Assembly (NCBI GenBank): GCA_036873135.1
Contig: JAPTYO010000017.1
Location: 4,030,001 to 4,094,000 of the forward strand
Length of the DNA: 64,000 nucleotides
Reading direction: 5' to 3'
DNA from: Clarkia xantiana subsp. parviflora
Lineage: Eukaryota; Streptophyta; Magnoliopsida; Myrtales; Onagraceae
Both the position numbers and the translations under genes were made by a program. Below are positions 10,247-22,669 of the stretch, piece by piece; the stretch's first letter is position 1; every line of letters begins with the position of its first letter. The notes beneath the pieces were generated by a model. The model saw nothing but the letters and a program-made list of their open reading frames with translations, did no database searches and was not told where the DNA came from.

Positions 10247-12448
10247 TTAGAAAATTTATGATGACAATCATGTAAAGTTAGGAAGAGAACAACATTTTGA
10301 CAAAATTGCAAACATCGGATTATCTATTATGATGGAATACGACGAATAGTGATTCTTCAGTCACTAAACCAAACCAACCTTCAGTAAACCGAGGAAGGGG
10401 GTGTCGTGAAAGAATTCACACTATCGTCGTTTTTAATCTAATAAATCAGTCTTTTGAAAACGGTTATTCTATTGCAAATTACCGGAACGGGAATTTTCAA
10501 ATAAGCATACCCGATCTTGGCTTTCCCAAGGCCCTTATGATTTTGTAAAATTACCCGATAATTTACGCACGCATATTTATAATTATACTACATCTAGCAA
10601 ATCATCATACCATGCCATAAATATCGAACACAACATGCTTACGCGTCATGCGTCTAATGTTCCTAGCATACATAATTCTACGTAAAGTAAATTATCACAT
10701 GAGTTCTATTGTGAACATCCTAGCATACGCGTCAAAACATGCAATATCCGCACACATCATGCATAATTGGCGACTGAAATTTTCGATTTTATAAAACGCT
10801 TTGAAAATATTAGGGGCTGTTTTGCAATTCATGCTTACAATCAATCATGCGGATTTCTAGACATGGATTCTAGTCACTTTCAATCAGCATATCATGTCTA
10901 TCCTGTTGCGCAAACCATATATTTAAATCCCATAGCTCAATGCTCGCAATATAATATCCAGCTAGCTTAACTAAGTCAAGACGACAGTTCTAATTATATC
11001 AAAATATATGATGTAGAAAGTAAACAATTGCAAATCAACCCACTAATTTAATCCAGTCCCAAAAACATGCAAGACCGAGATCCATCCCCATAATAGAAAC
11101 TAGGCATTAGGGTTTTGATTGAAACCGTGTATTAAAACACAAACCCCAAGAGCACTGTTTAGGCTAATTTTAAAGTTCGAAAACATTTTGGATTTAAAAT
11201 TTGACATCCTATTTTACTGAACGGTTTAAAATTTCTGAAAATTTTATAGAGGTTCGGTCCAAATTTTAAAATCCGGTTCAACTCGGTCTGTTTTTAAAAA
11301 TCCCGGTTTGGTCCGAAACGGTTCAATAAAATAAGATAGTGGTTCGGTTTATCACTCAAAACCGGTTAGGTTAGGTTCAATTTTAGTTATTATGGTCCGA
11401 CCCGACCCGATTAAGAAAACCCGAATATGTTTATCCTGATCCGGTTTAGTAATTGGACCGGCCCATGAACCCTAGGGTTCGGCCGAAATAATTCTATAGG
11501 CTAAGTAGGGTTTTAAAATCCACCATAAAACTTAACTTAGCCATCAAGAATTATTAATTATATAAAATAATTTCCAATAATGCTTATATATATATATATA
11601 AATTCGGCATATGTATATATATTTATATAAATATTGTCACGATTCTATCTTTGAGATGTAAATCAATCAACAATATAAATATATATTAATATACAATTTT
11701 GGCCAAATTATATATATATATATATATATTTTTGTATATATATATAAATATTGTCAAGATCATATCTTTAAGATATAAATCAATCAACAATATAAATATA
11801 TATATATTAATATATTTTCAGCCGAATTATATATATATATTGTCGAATATATCTTTTAGGGATTAAAATATGTAGACAATATATCTTCTTAATTGTTTAA
11901 TAGTAACTAAATCTATCAATATATATATTAACTCTATTTTAATCCATATATATTGATAGTTAATATCTTTTACAATATTATATTAGAACCTATCCTTATT
12001 TCCAACTTCTAGATATAGTTACCTATTAATAAAATTTAAAAATCGCAACCTATATTTATTATAGATTGTGCCGATTTTTTAATAACTTGATGGCCAAGAA
12101 AATTAATTTTTTTACCTAAAACACCCCTAGGAATTTTCGGCACTAACATGAAAATTGGAAAAGTTGTCAAATTTTAAGATCAAACTCTAACTTGATCATG
12201 AATCCAAAACATGTTCTTGATAAAACTCATGGTGTTCTTGAAGATCATGAACATCAAACTTAAATTGATCATGAAAAATTCGGTTTTTGATTTAGAAAAA
12301 CATGTAAATTTGAAATTTTTAAATTTTTAAAGATCAAATACATGAAATCTACTTAAAAATTTCGGATTCTTCATGGTGTTCTTGAACATAAAAATTCGGT
12401 TTTTTTTTATGAACATCAGTTTATCAAAATTTTAAAACTCCTAACACA
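10247..12448 (-). other. Long 5' leader of copia element A
   Basis: About 2.2 kb of non-coding, AT-rich sequence lies between the gag start and the primer-binding site. Blocks of it recur in element B (26690-28740) and element C (57360-58211), including the CCAGTCCCAAAAACATGCA and AATTACCGGAAC neighbourhoods, so the three are one leader family. It contains (TA)n runs near 11587-11602, 11711-11730 and 11798-11840. Confidence 0.8.
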
Positions 12449-12461
12449 GGCTCTTATACCA
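12449..12461 (-). promoter_or_regulatory. Primer-binding site of copia element A (initiator tRNA-Met)
   Basis: On the minus strand the sequence one base past the LTR end CCAACA is TGGTATAAGAGCC. It differs at one position from TGGTATCAGAGCC, the usual plant copia site complementary to initiator tRNA-Met. This fixes the orientation of A as minus. Confidence 0.9.
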
Positions 12462-12507
12462 TTGTTGGATTACGGGGACGTAATACTACGGATTGCTAAA
12501 CGTGTAG

Positions 12508-13181
12508 TGTTAGATATCTATCCAATTCGGGTTCGTTTTACATTTCGGGCCTCGCAAAATACTCCAAAACCCGTAAAAGAACTCTTCCGCGGACACCCAA
12601 GTCCAAAAACGGTCCGGAATACGCGCAGTACCCGGACCGGGGGACTTCCGGAGTGCCACAAGGCAATCCGGACCCGGTCCGGATTGCTAAATAATCCGGA
12701 GGTCCGAATTACTGACGTTCTCCGCGCTCATCCCGATTATTTTGCCAATTGCGAGAAGTCGGTGCACGCATAGTCCACCTTGATGACGGTATACGTTTTC
12801 CTCCATACCGACATCAAACCATTCAAAACTGGGCATGATCCTTAGGTTCCCTATAAATAGGGGCCTAGGTCTCTCATTTTGGACAACTACCTCATTTTTG
12901 GACTTTGGATGCTCTGACTTCTCTCTAAAAGGCTTTCTCTCTCTAGAAATTCTGACTTGAGCGTCGGAGAGGGCCCAACCAGCATTCCCCCCCCCCCCTC
13001 TCCCACGCTGGTTACTGCCCCTCGTGCAGGATCCGAAGTTCGAGAGTTCAAGGTCGAGAACTTGAAGATTAGTTAGAGGATTGTGTTTCAAGGATCGCGG
13101 CGTTCCCGTCCTTGTACACACATACCGAGCCCGTTTGTGAAAAAGAAGCCCGAAGCTACCCAAGTAAAAGCAGACTTAACT
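12508..13181 (+). repeat. 5' LTR of E1
   Basis: TATA box TATAAAT at 12852-12858. The conserved GCGTCGGAGAGGG ... GCCCCTCGTGCAGG block lies at 12961-13030, with a C-rich hairpin loop. Its last base is T where the other copies have A, and the following primer site is mutated (TCGGCGCCGTT). Confidence 0.88.
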
Positions 13182-13232
13182 TTCGGCGCCGTTAGTGTGA
13201 TTCAAACAAAAAGCCGTTTCGCACCGCGAGCT

Positions 13233-15123
13233 ATGACTGGAAGACGACCAAAGAAGGCGGTTGCAGGAAAGCCGAAGCCGACAAGAAGCCAACCAGGATG
13301 TTCTCACGTTCCATATATAGGATCCACCGCCTCATCCGTGCCAACCGCAAACGTTCCTTCCGCACAGCACTGTCCCGAAGTTCAGAATAATGCATCAGCA
13401 CACGAGTTCGAGCAAAGGACGGGGATCAATGAAGAGTTCCCATACAGGATGCCAGCCAACAAATAGAAGCAGGCAACAAGTCAGCAGGATCATTTGCACG
13501 TGCATAAAGACATGTTAGCTGCATCCCCCATGCCAACAAGCAACGTGCCTTCCGCACAGCATGGCCTTAAAGTCCAGAATACAGCATACATTGCATCGCA
13601 TCAGGAAAAGATGGCAAACGTACATATGATCCATGGAGACTTTGATGTTGAAAGTGAGAAGTCGTACGAGCAAGAAGAGTAAGTTGCAAAGACAATACAC
13701 AAGTCCCATGATACCAACATGGAGTATGTCGACATAAAGGATGCCGCCTTTGAAGATGTCATTGATTTTTCATAAAAGGACAAAGAGCACATTGTGCACC
13801 ATGACACCTTGGTCATAACCCACAGAAGCCGACAAGAAGTCGACTTGGATCCTCCCACACACCTGTTGCCACATCCAATGCCTTCTTCATGCTAACAAGA
13901 AGTGCATCCTTCGCACAGTACGACCAAGGAGTCCTCCTATACAAAGGTTTCAACCCGCCATCAGCTGTCACTCCCACCATGATGACCACGCTCGAAGATG
14001 TGCTTGCATTCCGAAAGATGTTAAGGAACCAAGGATATGCCTCGCCACCACCACCTCTGCCTCCAATCAACGGACAAGTCGAGGAGACAAGAGCAAAGTC
14101 CCAAGTCACAAGTCATCAAGACACACTGCACCAAAGAATAGGGGGGCAATTCACGGAAGGTACCTTCCAGTACCAACAACCAAGGCAAGGATCTGCACGC
14201 TCATACAATCCGTATGTGATAGCACAACACCAAGAAGAGGCATGGAAACAACCTCCAAGCTCCCGCTCAAAAATACACAAGGAAGGTTTTTCCACGAGAA
14301 CAAGCTAAGACGATGCTAACATCTGTCACAAGGAGGAACGGAAAAAACATGTTAATGACGATGATATCCCAATCACTGGACTTACAACAAGAACCTTGAA
14401 GGCAATAATTGAGGAAAAGATAGACGCTTCCTGGGAAAAGAGACAACCGCAACAAAAGAGGTCATTCCAGTCGCACATCCAAAGGCTCAAAAACACCAAT
14501 CTCGCCAAATGTGTTCCATTTAACACATCGCTGTCCGTCATCTTGAAAGAGATAAAGAAGACCAAGCTGTGGAAAAAGCCCTCCAATTTCCGCAATGGCC
14601 CATTGGGAAAAGATGAAAGCAAATGGTGTGAAAATCACGAAGTGTATGGCCACGAGACGGAAAGCTGTGTTGGATTAAGTTTCATGTAAACAGCTTAATC
14701 TTAAAAGGAGAAATGAAGATGTATATCGACCAAGGTAATAAGCATCAAAAGAAGTCTCATGTGAAGTCTTCAGGAAAGGGCAAAGGAAAAGAAAAGGCGA
14801 ATGATAGTCCACCTATCGCCAAGCGCCGGAAAAACAACGTCACTCATGGAACCAATTATGACGACTTATACAATCCTTGGAGCATGAAGGTGGAGGAAAC
14901 AAATTTCAAACTCCCGGAAAACAAACTTCACCGACCACTGGAGCCAATGACTGCCTTCCTTCGCAAGAACGTTAAAGAACGATGTAAGCACCATAAAACT
15001 GGGTGGCATAACACCAAAATTTGTTCATCCACAAAGGTGGAGATTGAAGAGCTCAACACGCTAGATGCACTGAGGAACTATGTGGCACATGGCAGAATCA
15101 ACTTGCCGACAAATCACCTATGA
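13233..15123 (+). pseudogene. Gag-like gene of E1, first internal copy (disrupted)
   Basis: It starts at an ATG about 50 bp past the primer site (MTGRRPKKA), as in the second copy. Stops lie in the proximal half (for example after 13466 and at 13680) and a frame break lies near 14690. The middle and distal parts stay recognisable: a basic segment, then a knuckle-like CENHEVYGHETESC, and a final CKHHKTGWHNTKIC module ending in ...LPTNHL. This copy retains the intact distal end that is frameshifted in the second copy. Function in the family is packaging of element RNA into virus-like particles. Confidence 0.75.
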
Positions 15124-16345
15124 AGACGTCAAACACATCATCAATCCCTTTATCTCCATTTTTTGCATATCTACTTTAAGTCTTCTTAGATTAAGTACAA
15201 CTTATGTTTATTAGCCTTAATACTTTTCAAAAGGAGCGATCAGTTGACACCTTCCTGTAATTCGTTGTACGAACCCCAAATATCTAATGAAGGTTAAATC
15301 TACTTTCGTAGGTACATTACTATATCATGCAAACTACCTTGGAATAACGCTAAGTAACAACTAAGCACATATTAATTGCGTCAACCACACAAGCTATCGC
15401 ACTATGAACAACAAACGGCTTAGGTCATACAACATCCCCCATGCAACGGAGCCTCAAACATTCTATACGCACAAGACTAAAAATCGCGTTGCAATAATAA
15501 ATAAGACGGGGGCATTACCCAAGTGACAACGTCATCAACATTGTGGAAGATAGGAATTCAGGATACGCTCCTATGTTATACGCACGCCTGTGCCAAACCC
15601 ATCACGAGAAAAGAGTTAGAAAATTATTTCCAACATCCAGCAAGTTTACCCTTGTCAAGAACATCCAGCAAGTTTACCCTTGTCAAGAACATAAGAAGGA
15701 TCGTACCACTCAAAACGTACGCCTACAGTGAAACCTAATCTTCGGACAAAACAAAGGAAAATATGAGGATTCCACTAGTATAACATCTCTCAACCATATG
15801 CACAATCGTCATACAGACATAACCTCGGAAAGAGTCACAAGTGTATGAAGAAGCAGATCAAATAAACCCAGGCCCCTTGAAAGTGAACACATGAAGCATA
15901 CATCGCAAAGCCAGCACATTAATTCAACACCGCGCAATGCGCAATAGGAGAAGGAGAGCAACAACTCCAAATCGGCGTTCCGTTCGTGATTGCAGAAAAG
16001 CTTGACGCATATAATGGAATCCTATGGTATACAACCATAAACAAGTGGGGTATGATAAGCGTCAACATCACACCAAAAGATCAAGTTTCCAACAAAGACA
16101 GGAATTGGTGAAATAAATGGAGATCAGCAGCTATCAAAGACTGCTACAAGGTTGCACTCCAACATAATGTCAAGACAAACAATAGCGGAATTCCCGTCAA
16201 TGATGAAAACCCAAGGGTAGATCATGCACGTCCTGCTTTCGCTGAAGCATTACAAGAAATCAAGATAGACGAGCCAGAAAGGATAGTCCAAGTAGGCGCA
16301 TCACGGTCAGAAGATGAAGTAATAGAAACCATCATGAAACAGCAA
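15124..16345 (+). other. Distal part of first E1 internal copy
   Basis: Non-coding or heavily decayed sequence collinear with 18846-20007 of the second copy. Near 15975-16050 lies a translated trace of a protease C-terminal half (AYNGIL motif). A direct 28-bp duplication occurs near 15637-15690 in this copy only. It ends abruptly at 16345 where LTR sequence begins. Confidence 0.7.
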
Positions 16346-16908
16346 TCCAGAATACGCGCAGTACCCGGACCGGGGGACTTCTGGATTGCCACAAGGCAAT
16401 CCGGACAGGTCCGGATTGCTAAATAATCCGGAGGTCCGAATTACTGACGTTCTCCGCGCTCATCCCGATTATATTGCCAATCGCGAGAAGTCGGTGCACG
16501 CATAGTCCACCTTGATGACGGTATACGTTTTCCTCCATACCGACATTAAACCGTTCAAAACTGGGCATGATCCTTAGGTTCCCTATAAATAGGGGCCTAG
16601 GTCTCTCATTTTAGACAACTCCCTCATTTTTGGACTTTGGATGCTCTGACTTCTCTCTAAAAGGCTTTCTCTCTCTAGAAATTCTGACTTGAGCGTCGGA
16701 GAGGGCCCAACCAGCATTCCCCCACTCTCCCACGCTGGTTACTGCCCCTCGTGCAGGTTTCGAAGTTCGAGAGTTCAAGGTCGAGAACTTGAAGATTAGT
16801 TCGAGGATTGTGTTTCAAGGATCGCGGCGTTCCCGTCCTTGTACACACATACCGAGCCCGTTTGTGAAAAAGAAGCCCGAAGCTACCCAAGTGGAAGCAG
16901 ACTTAACA
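16346..16908 (+). repeat. Internal, 5'-truncated LTR of E1
   Basis: It lacks about the first 110 bp of the LTR, including TGTTAGATATC, and starts in the GAATACGCGCAGTACCCGG region. The rest matches the flanking LTRs, ends CTTAACA and is followed by a good primer site. The join shows only a few bases of shared sequence (TCC-GAATACG), so it was not made by LTR-to-LTR recombination. Confidence 0.88.
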
Positions 16909-16910
16909 TT

Positions 16911-16920
16911 TGGCGCCGTC
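16911..16920 (+). promoter_or_regulatory. Primer-binding site in E1 (second copy)
   Basis: TGGCGCCGTC begins two bases past the LTR end CTTAACA. This is the usual primer site of Tat/Athila-like plant gypsy elements, consistent with tRNA-Asp; the complementary stretch is only about ten bases. Confidence 0.75.
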
Positions 16921-16959
16921 AGTGTGATTCAAACAAAAAGTCATTCCGCACCGCGAGCT

Positions 16960-18845
16960 ATGACTGGAAGACGACCAAAGAAGGCGGGTATAGGCAAGCC
17001 GAATCCGACAAGAAGCCAACCAGGATGTTCTCACGTTCCAGATATTGGATCCACCGCCTCATCCGTGCCAACCGCAAACGTGCCTTCCGCACAGCACGGT
17101 CCCAAAGTTCAGCATAATGCATCAGCACACGAGTTCGAGCAAAGGACGGGGATCAATGAAGAGTTCCCATACAGGATGCCAGCCAACAAACAGAAGCAGG
17201 CAACAAGTCAGCAGGATCATTTGCACGTGCATAAAGACATGTTAGCTGCATCCCCCATGCCAACAAGCAACGTGCCTTCCGCACAGCATGGCCTTAAAGT
17301 CCAGAATACAGCATACATTGCATCCCATCCGAAAAAGATGGCAAACGTACATATGATCCATGGAGACTTTGATGTTGAAAGCGAGAAGTCGTACGAGCAA
17401 GAAGTGTACGTTGCAAAGACAATACACAAGTCCCATGATACCAACATGGAGTATGTCGACATAAAGGATGCCGCCTTTGAAGATGTCATTGGTTTTTCAT
17501 CAAAGGACAAAGAGCACATTGCGCACCATGACGCCTTGGTCATAACCACGCAGAAGTCGACAAGAAGTCGACTTGGATCCTCCCACACGCCTGTTGCCAC
17601 ATCCAATGCCTTCTTCATGCCAACAAGAAGTGCATCATTCACACAGTACGAACAAGGAGTTCTCCAATACAAAGGTGTCAACCCGCCATCAGCTGTCACT
17701 CCCACCATGATGACCGCGCTCGAAGAGGTTCTTGCATTCCGAAAGATGTTAAGGAACCAAGGATATGCCTCGCCACCACCACATCTTCCTCCAATCAACG
17801 GACAAGTCTAGGAGACAAGAACAAAGTCCCAAGTCACAAGTCATCAAGACACACTGCACCAAAGAATAGGGGGGCAATGCATGGAAGGTACCTTCCAGTA
17901 CCAACAACCAAGGCAAGGAGCTGCACGCTCATACAATCCATATGTGATAGCACAACACCAAGAAGAGGCATGGAAACAACCTCCAACCTACCGCTCAAAA
18001 ATACACAAGGAAGGTTTTTCCACGAGGACAAGCCAAGACGATGCTAACATCTGTCACAAGGAGGAACGGAAAAAACCTGTTAATGACGATGATATCCCAA
18101 TCACGGGACTTAAAATAAGAACCTTGAAGGCAATAATTGAGGAAAAGATAGACGCTTCCTGGGAAAAGAGACAACCGCAACAAAAGAGGTCATTCCAGTC
18201 AGACATCCAAAGGCTCAAAAACACCAATCTTGCCAAATGTGTTCCATTGAACACACCGCTGTCCGTCATCTTGAAAGAGATAAAGAAGACCAAGCTATGG
18301 AAAAAGCCCTCCAATTTCCGCAATGGCCAATTGGGAAAATATGAAAGCAAATGGTGTGAAAATCACGAAGTGTATGGCCACGAGACGGAAAGCTGTGTTG
18401 GATTAAGGTTTCATGTAAACGGCTTAATCTTAAAAGGAGAAATGAAGATATATATCGACCAAGGCAATAAGCATCAAAAGAAGTCTCATGTGAAGTCTTC
18501 AGGAAAAGGCAAAGGAAAAGAAAATGCGAATGATAGTCCACCTATCGCCAAGTGCCGGAAAAACAACGTCACTCATGGAAACAATTATGACGACTTGTAC
18601 AATCCTTGGAGCATGAAGCTGGAGGAAACAAAGTTCAAACTCCCGGAAAACAAACTTCACCGACCACTGGAGCCAATGACTGCCTTCCTTGGCAAGAACG
18701 TTGAAGAACGATGCAAGCACCATAAAACTGGGGGGGCATAACACCAACATTTGTTCATCCACAAAGGTTGAAATTGAATAGCTCAACACGCTAGATGCAC
18801 TGAGGAACTATGTGGCACGTGGCAGAATCAACTTGCCGACAAATC
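16960..18845 (+). pseudogene. Gag-like gene of E1, second internal copy
   Basis: Open from the ATG at 16960 except for a TAG at 17808-17810 (the first copy has GAG there) and a frameshift near 18730 in a G run. In order: a low-complexity N-terminus; a stretch resembling the start of E2's protease region (KDKEHIAHHDALVITT near 17500); a gag N-terminal motif (LEEVLAFRKMLRNQ); a basic linker; VPLNTPLSVILKEIKKTKLW; knuckle CENHEVYGHETESC near 18352-18395; a lysine-rich linker; and a second knuckle-like CKHHKTG end. The capsid core present in E2 is missing. Alignable blocks with E2 gag make the assignment firm, while the domain order shows rearrangement. Confidence 0.78.
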
Positions 18846-21800
18846 ACCTATGAAGACGTCAAACACATCATCAATCCCTTTATCTCCATTTTTGCATATC
18901 TACTTTAAGTCTTCTTAGATTAAGTACAACTTATGTTTATTAGCCTTAGTACTTTTCAAAAGGAGCGATCAGTTGACGCCTTCCTGTAATTCGTTGTACG
19001 AACCCAAAATATCTAATGAAGGTTAAATCTACTTTCGTAGGTACATTACTATATCATGCAAACTACCTACAAATAACGCCAAGTAACAACTACGCACATA
19101 TTAATTGCGTCAACAACACAAGCTATCGCACTATGAACAACAAACGGCTTAGGTCATACAACATCCCCCATGCAATGGAGCCTCAAGCATTCTATACGCA
19201 CAAGACTAAAAATCGCGTTGCAATAATAAATAAGACGGGGCTATTACCTAAGTGACAACGTCATCAACATTGTGGAAGATAGGAATTCAGGATACGCTCC
19301 TATGTTATACGCACGCCTGTGCCAAACCAATCACGAGAAAAGAGTTAGAAAATTATTTCCAACATCCAGCAAGTTTACCCTTGTCAAGAACAAAAAAAAT
19401 ATCGTACCACTCAAAACGTACGCCGACAGCGAAACCTAATCTTCGGACAAAACAAAGGAGAAGATGTGGATTCCACCAGTGTAACCTCGGAAAGAGTCAC
19501 AAGTGTATGAAGAAGCACATCAAATAAACCCAGGCCCCTTGAAAGTGAACACATGAAGCATACATCGCAAAGCCAACACATTAATTCCACACCGCGCAAT
19601 GCGCAATAGGAGAAGGAGAGCAACAACTCCAAATCGGCGTTCTGTTCGTGATTGCAGAAAAGCTTGACGCATATAATGGAATCCTAGGGTATACAACCAT
19701 GAACAAGTGGGGTATGATAAGCGTCTACATCACACCAAAAGATCAAGTTTCCAACAAAGACAAGAATTGGTGAAATAAATGGAGATCAGCAGCTATCAAA
19801 AGACTGCTACAAGGTTGCACTCCAACATAATGTCAAGACAAACAATAGCGGAATTCCCGCCATTGATGAAAACCCAAGGGTAGATCATGCACGTTCTACT
19901 TTCGTTGAAGCATTACAAGAAATAAAGATAGATGAGCCAGAAAGGATGGTCCAAGTAGGCGCATCACGGTCAGAAGATGAAGTAATAGAAACCATCAGGA
20001 AACAGCGGTACGACTGCCAAGAGACTTGGGGGCACCAAGCTGACAAGTGCTCGACGTTCCACCGAAGTGAAGAAATGAATAATTGCAAGAACACGCGGTA
20101 CCATTCTTCTAAGAAGGAAACACCAAGCAGTGATCATATATAGGCATGTACATCATGCTAAGGAGGCATCAACGCGAATCAACTAGAGAACGCATACAAT
20201 AATGCATAGTCATTGTTCATACATACATATTCACATTCACATATAGCGGGTGATACTTGGAAAATCTCCGCTCCCGACATAAGCGCACCTATCATGATCC
20301 ACACCTACCGCGTCCGCACTTAGGGAAGTTTCCTGCACAAACAAGGAGTCCTCGTATCAGACTCATTTACTTTATCTATTATATGCATTACTAAAAAGAA
20401 AATTTCATAACTCCATATTTTTGCAAACTTGTAACATTGCAACTATCTAACAAAGAGCAACTCTGTTCGTAGGTACATACTACACTATGATTACTACATG
20501 GGAATTATGCCAAGTAGTAACCTATGCACATAATATCTACTTCAACAATACAAGCTAAGCATTATGTTCAAGGAGGGATTTATGGCATACAACGCCAACA
20601 TATCTATTATCTACACCAACAGGGAGTTTATTTCTCCATCCATAACAGCGGCTATATCAAGAAGATGTCGGCAACACAAAGCCATCACGCTATGTGCACA
20701 GTCAACTTATATGTGGCGATGACAACTTGCGAGTTATCTACAAAAAGGGACTTATAAAATTCTCTACTCAAAATGACGACTATTCCAAAGGCGTCAACAG
20801 CAAGCAATATCTTAGATAAACACCAAGATTTACTATCAAAAGTAGCATGCTGTGGTATCCTCTTTGTAAGGGCAAACCCCGTGTTTACTTCTAAAAAATG
20901 GCATGCTGTGAAATGCTCTTAGAAGCAAATCCTCATGTTTATAGCCATTCCCTGCATACAAACCAGGATGCGGCACTTAGGTGGGACTGATCACCCCATC
21001 GTGGCGGAAGTCCTCTTGTTAGACGACAACTCCACACACTAAAAGTATGCATACTCTCTTAAGGGTTCATACACCATGAAGACTTAGGCCTGAAAAAGGA
21101 TAGCTTCTTGTTATACGCTTTTTAAAAGCAAACCTTGTACAAAACTCATCAAACTTACAAGTTGAGTCTTGTATAACGTTATCTTGCTCTTTAGCATTTA
21201 ACGCCAAAACAACAAAATCAGCAAGAAGTATCTTGCAACAACGTCGCCTTAGAGTGGAACTAAGAGACGGTATAAACTTAAGTCTTGCTACGTCAAGACG
21301 ACACTGCTACATGTCAAAGGCCAAGTGCCAAGTACATTACTACCTGCAATGCTACAAGTACCAAGTGTACATAACACCCTGCAATGCGCAAGTCGCAACA
21401 TCATATGCTCTATCCATCACAACAAAGAGTTCAATCCTGTCATGCAAGTCCAATACATGCGGACAATAAAGATAGCTCAAGGTATGAAATATTACTAACA
21501 AGTTATCACATGTTTTTTATTATTGAAAACAGGTCCAAGGGATGAAATATCATGCAAGCAAAGACATAAACAAAGATTTATCGAAAACCTCAAAACAACA
21601 TCAACTCATTCAAAAAGGGTTCAACATGATGGAAACAGACAACCTGACACCAACCAAGAGATAGCAACATCTCCAAGGATCTATGGCAAAGAGTTCATAA
21701 TGTCAACATCAAATGCAATGTCGTCATCCACACAAAAGACACGGCAAGAATGGTTCGCTTCAACTTCAATACGACATAGCTCTTCAACATAAGCGCGACA

Positions 21801-22650
21801 ATCAGCAATGCGTGCATCAAAATCAGACGTCTTCAAGATCAACTTTCAAGTGTGAAGAAGTAAACAACGCTTACCTCAATGGGAGGAACGCTCCTCCTTG
21901 GGCCGGTCCCTCGACCGGGGGGCAGAAGGCACCACCGCACGACCCTCAACTCTATTCTCTTTATCACAAGAAGGAGTTAGCACGGTCGTACTCGGCATAA
22001 AGAACTTAGAATCGCTCGAGGAACGCGCCCCTGCGTCGGATCTTTTGAGAATTGTGCTAAAGCCAGAAACTACAACCACGCGTTCAGCAACATGAAAGCA
22101 ACAACTTGGAAGATTAACAAGTTCAAAGAAGATACAAGGATATGCCTTACTGACAAGTCCTTTACCGCAACCACGTCCAGAGACTCCAGAGTAGCGGGGG
22201 CAATTGTACTGACATTCCTTCTAACAAGCGGATTACGGTATACATCGGCTATCTGCAAAGACGAGCTTTTTCCATCAGTCCGACCTACATTACAACATGA
22301 TACAAGTCATAAAGATCATCAACATACCAAATCTTCAGAAGAAAGTATGTGTGTACCAACATCAACTAATCAAGTAACAAGCATCATGCAAGGGGGGAAA
22401 CTTCTTCAACACATCAACCTTACATGTCGACATCGAGCTCATACTCGCAGCATACATGATTACAAGGGCGAAATATTTTCTAAGTGCTTTGCTCAGGATG
22501 ACAGTCGGCATATTGCAAGCTGTCAACATGTTACTATGTGTCAGCATATTACCAAGTGTTAGCATACAACAAGGTGTTGGCATACAACCTGTGTTTACAT
22601 CAAAGCATATGGATATAGCGTACATAGCCAGGGATAGAGAAAAGATTCTA
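18846..22650 (+). other. E1 distal internal region with protease and knuckle scraps
   Basis: Mostly non-coding. Near 19620-19720 a translated remnant (VIAEKLDAYNGILGYTTMN) matches the C-terminal half of the E2 protease-like domain (ESLGAYNGILGRTTIN). Near 20009-20055 another remnant (CQETWGHQADKC) matches the distal knuckle of E2. So E1 retains the order protease then knuckle seen in E2. No reverse transcriptase motif was found through 24744. Confidence 0.65.
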
Positions 22651-22669
22651 AGTGTGGGGGCAAGTGCCC

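Noticed and set aside
11580..11850. (TA)n runs as possible origin or matrix attachment region
   Set aside because: They are simple microsatellites within the copia leader, and a similar set occurs in element B; nothing more can be supported.
13083..13232. Gag start inside the E1 LTR
   Set aside because: The open frame crosses the LTR end and primer site by chance; the first ATG after the primer site (13233 and 16960) is the better start.
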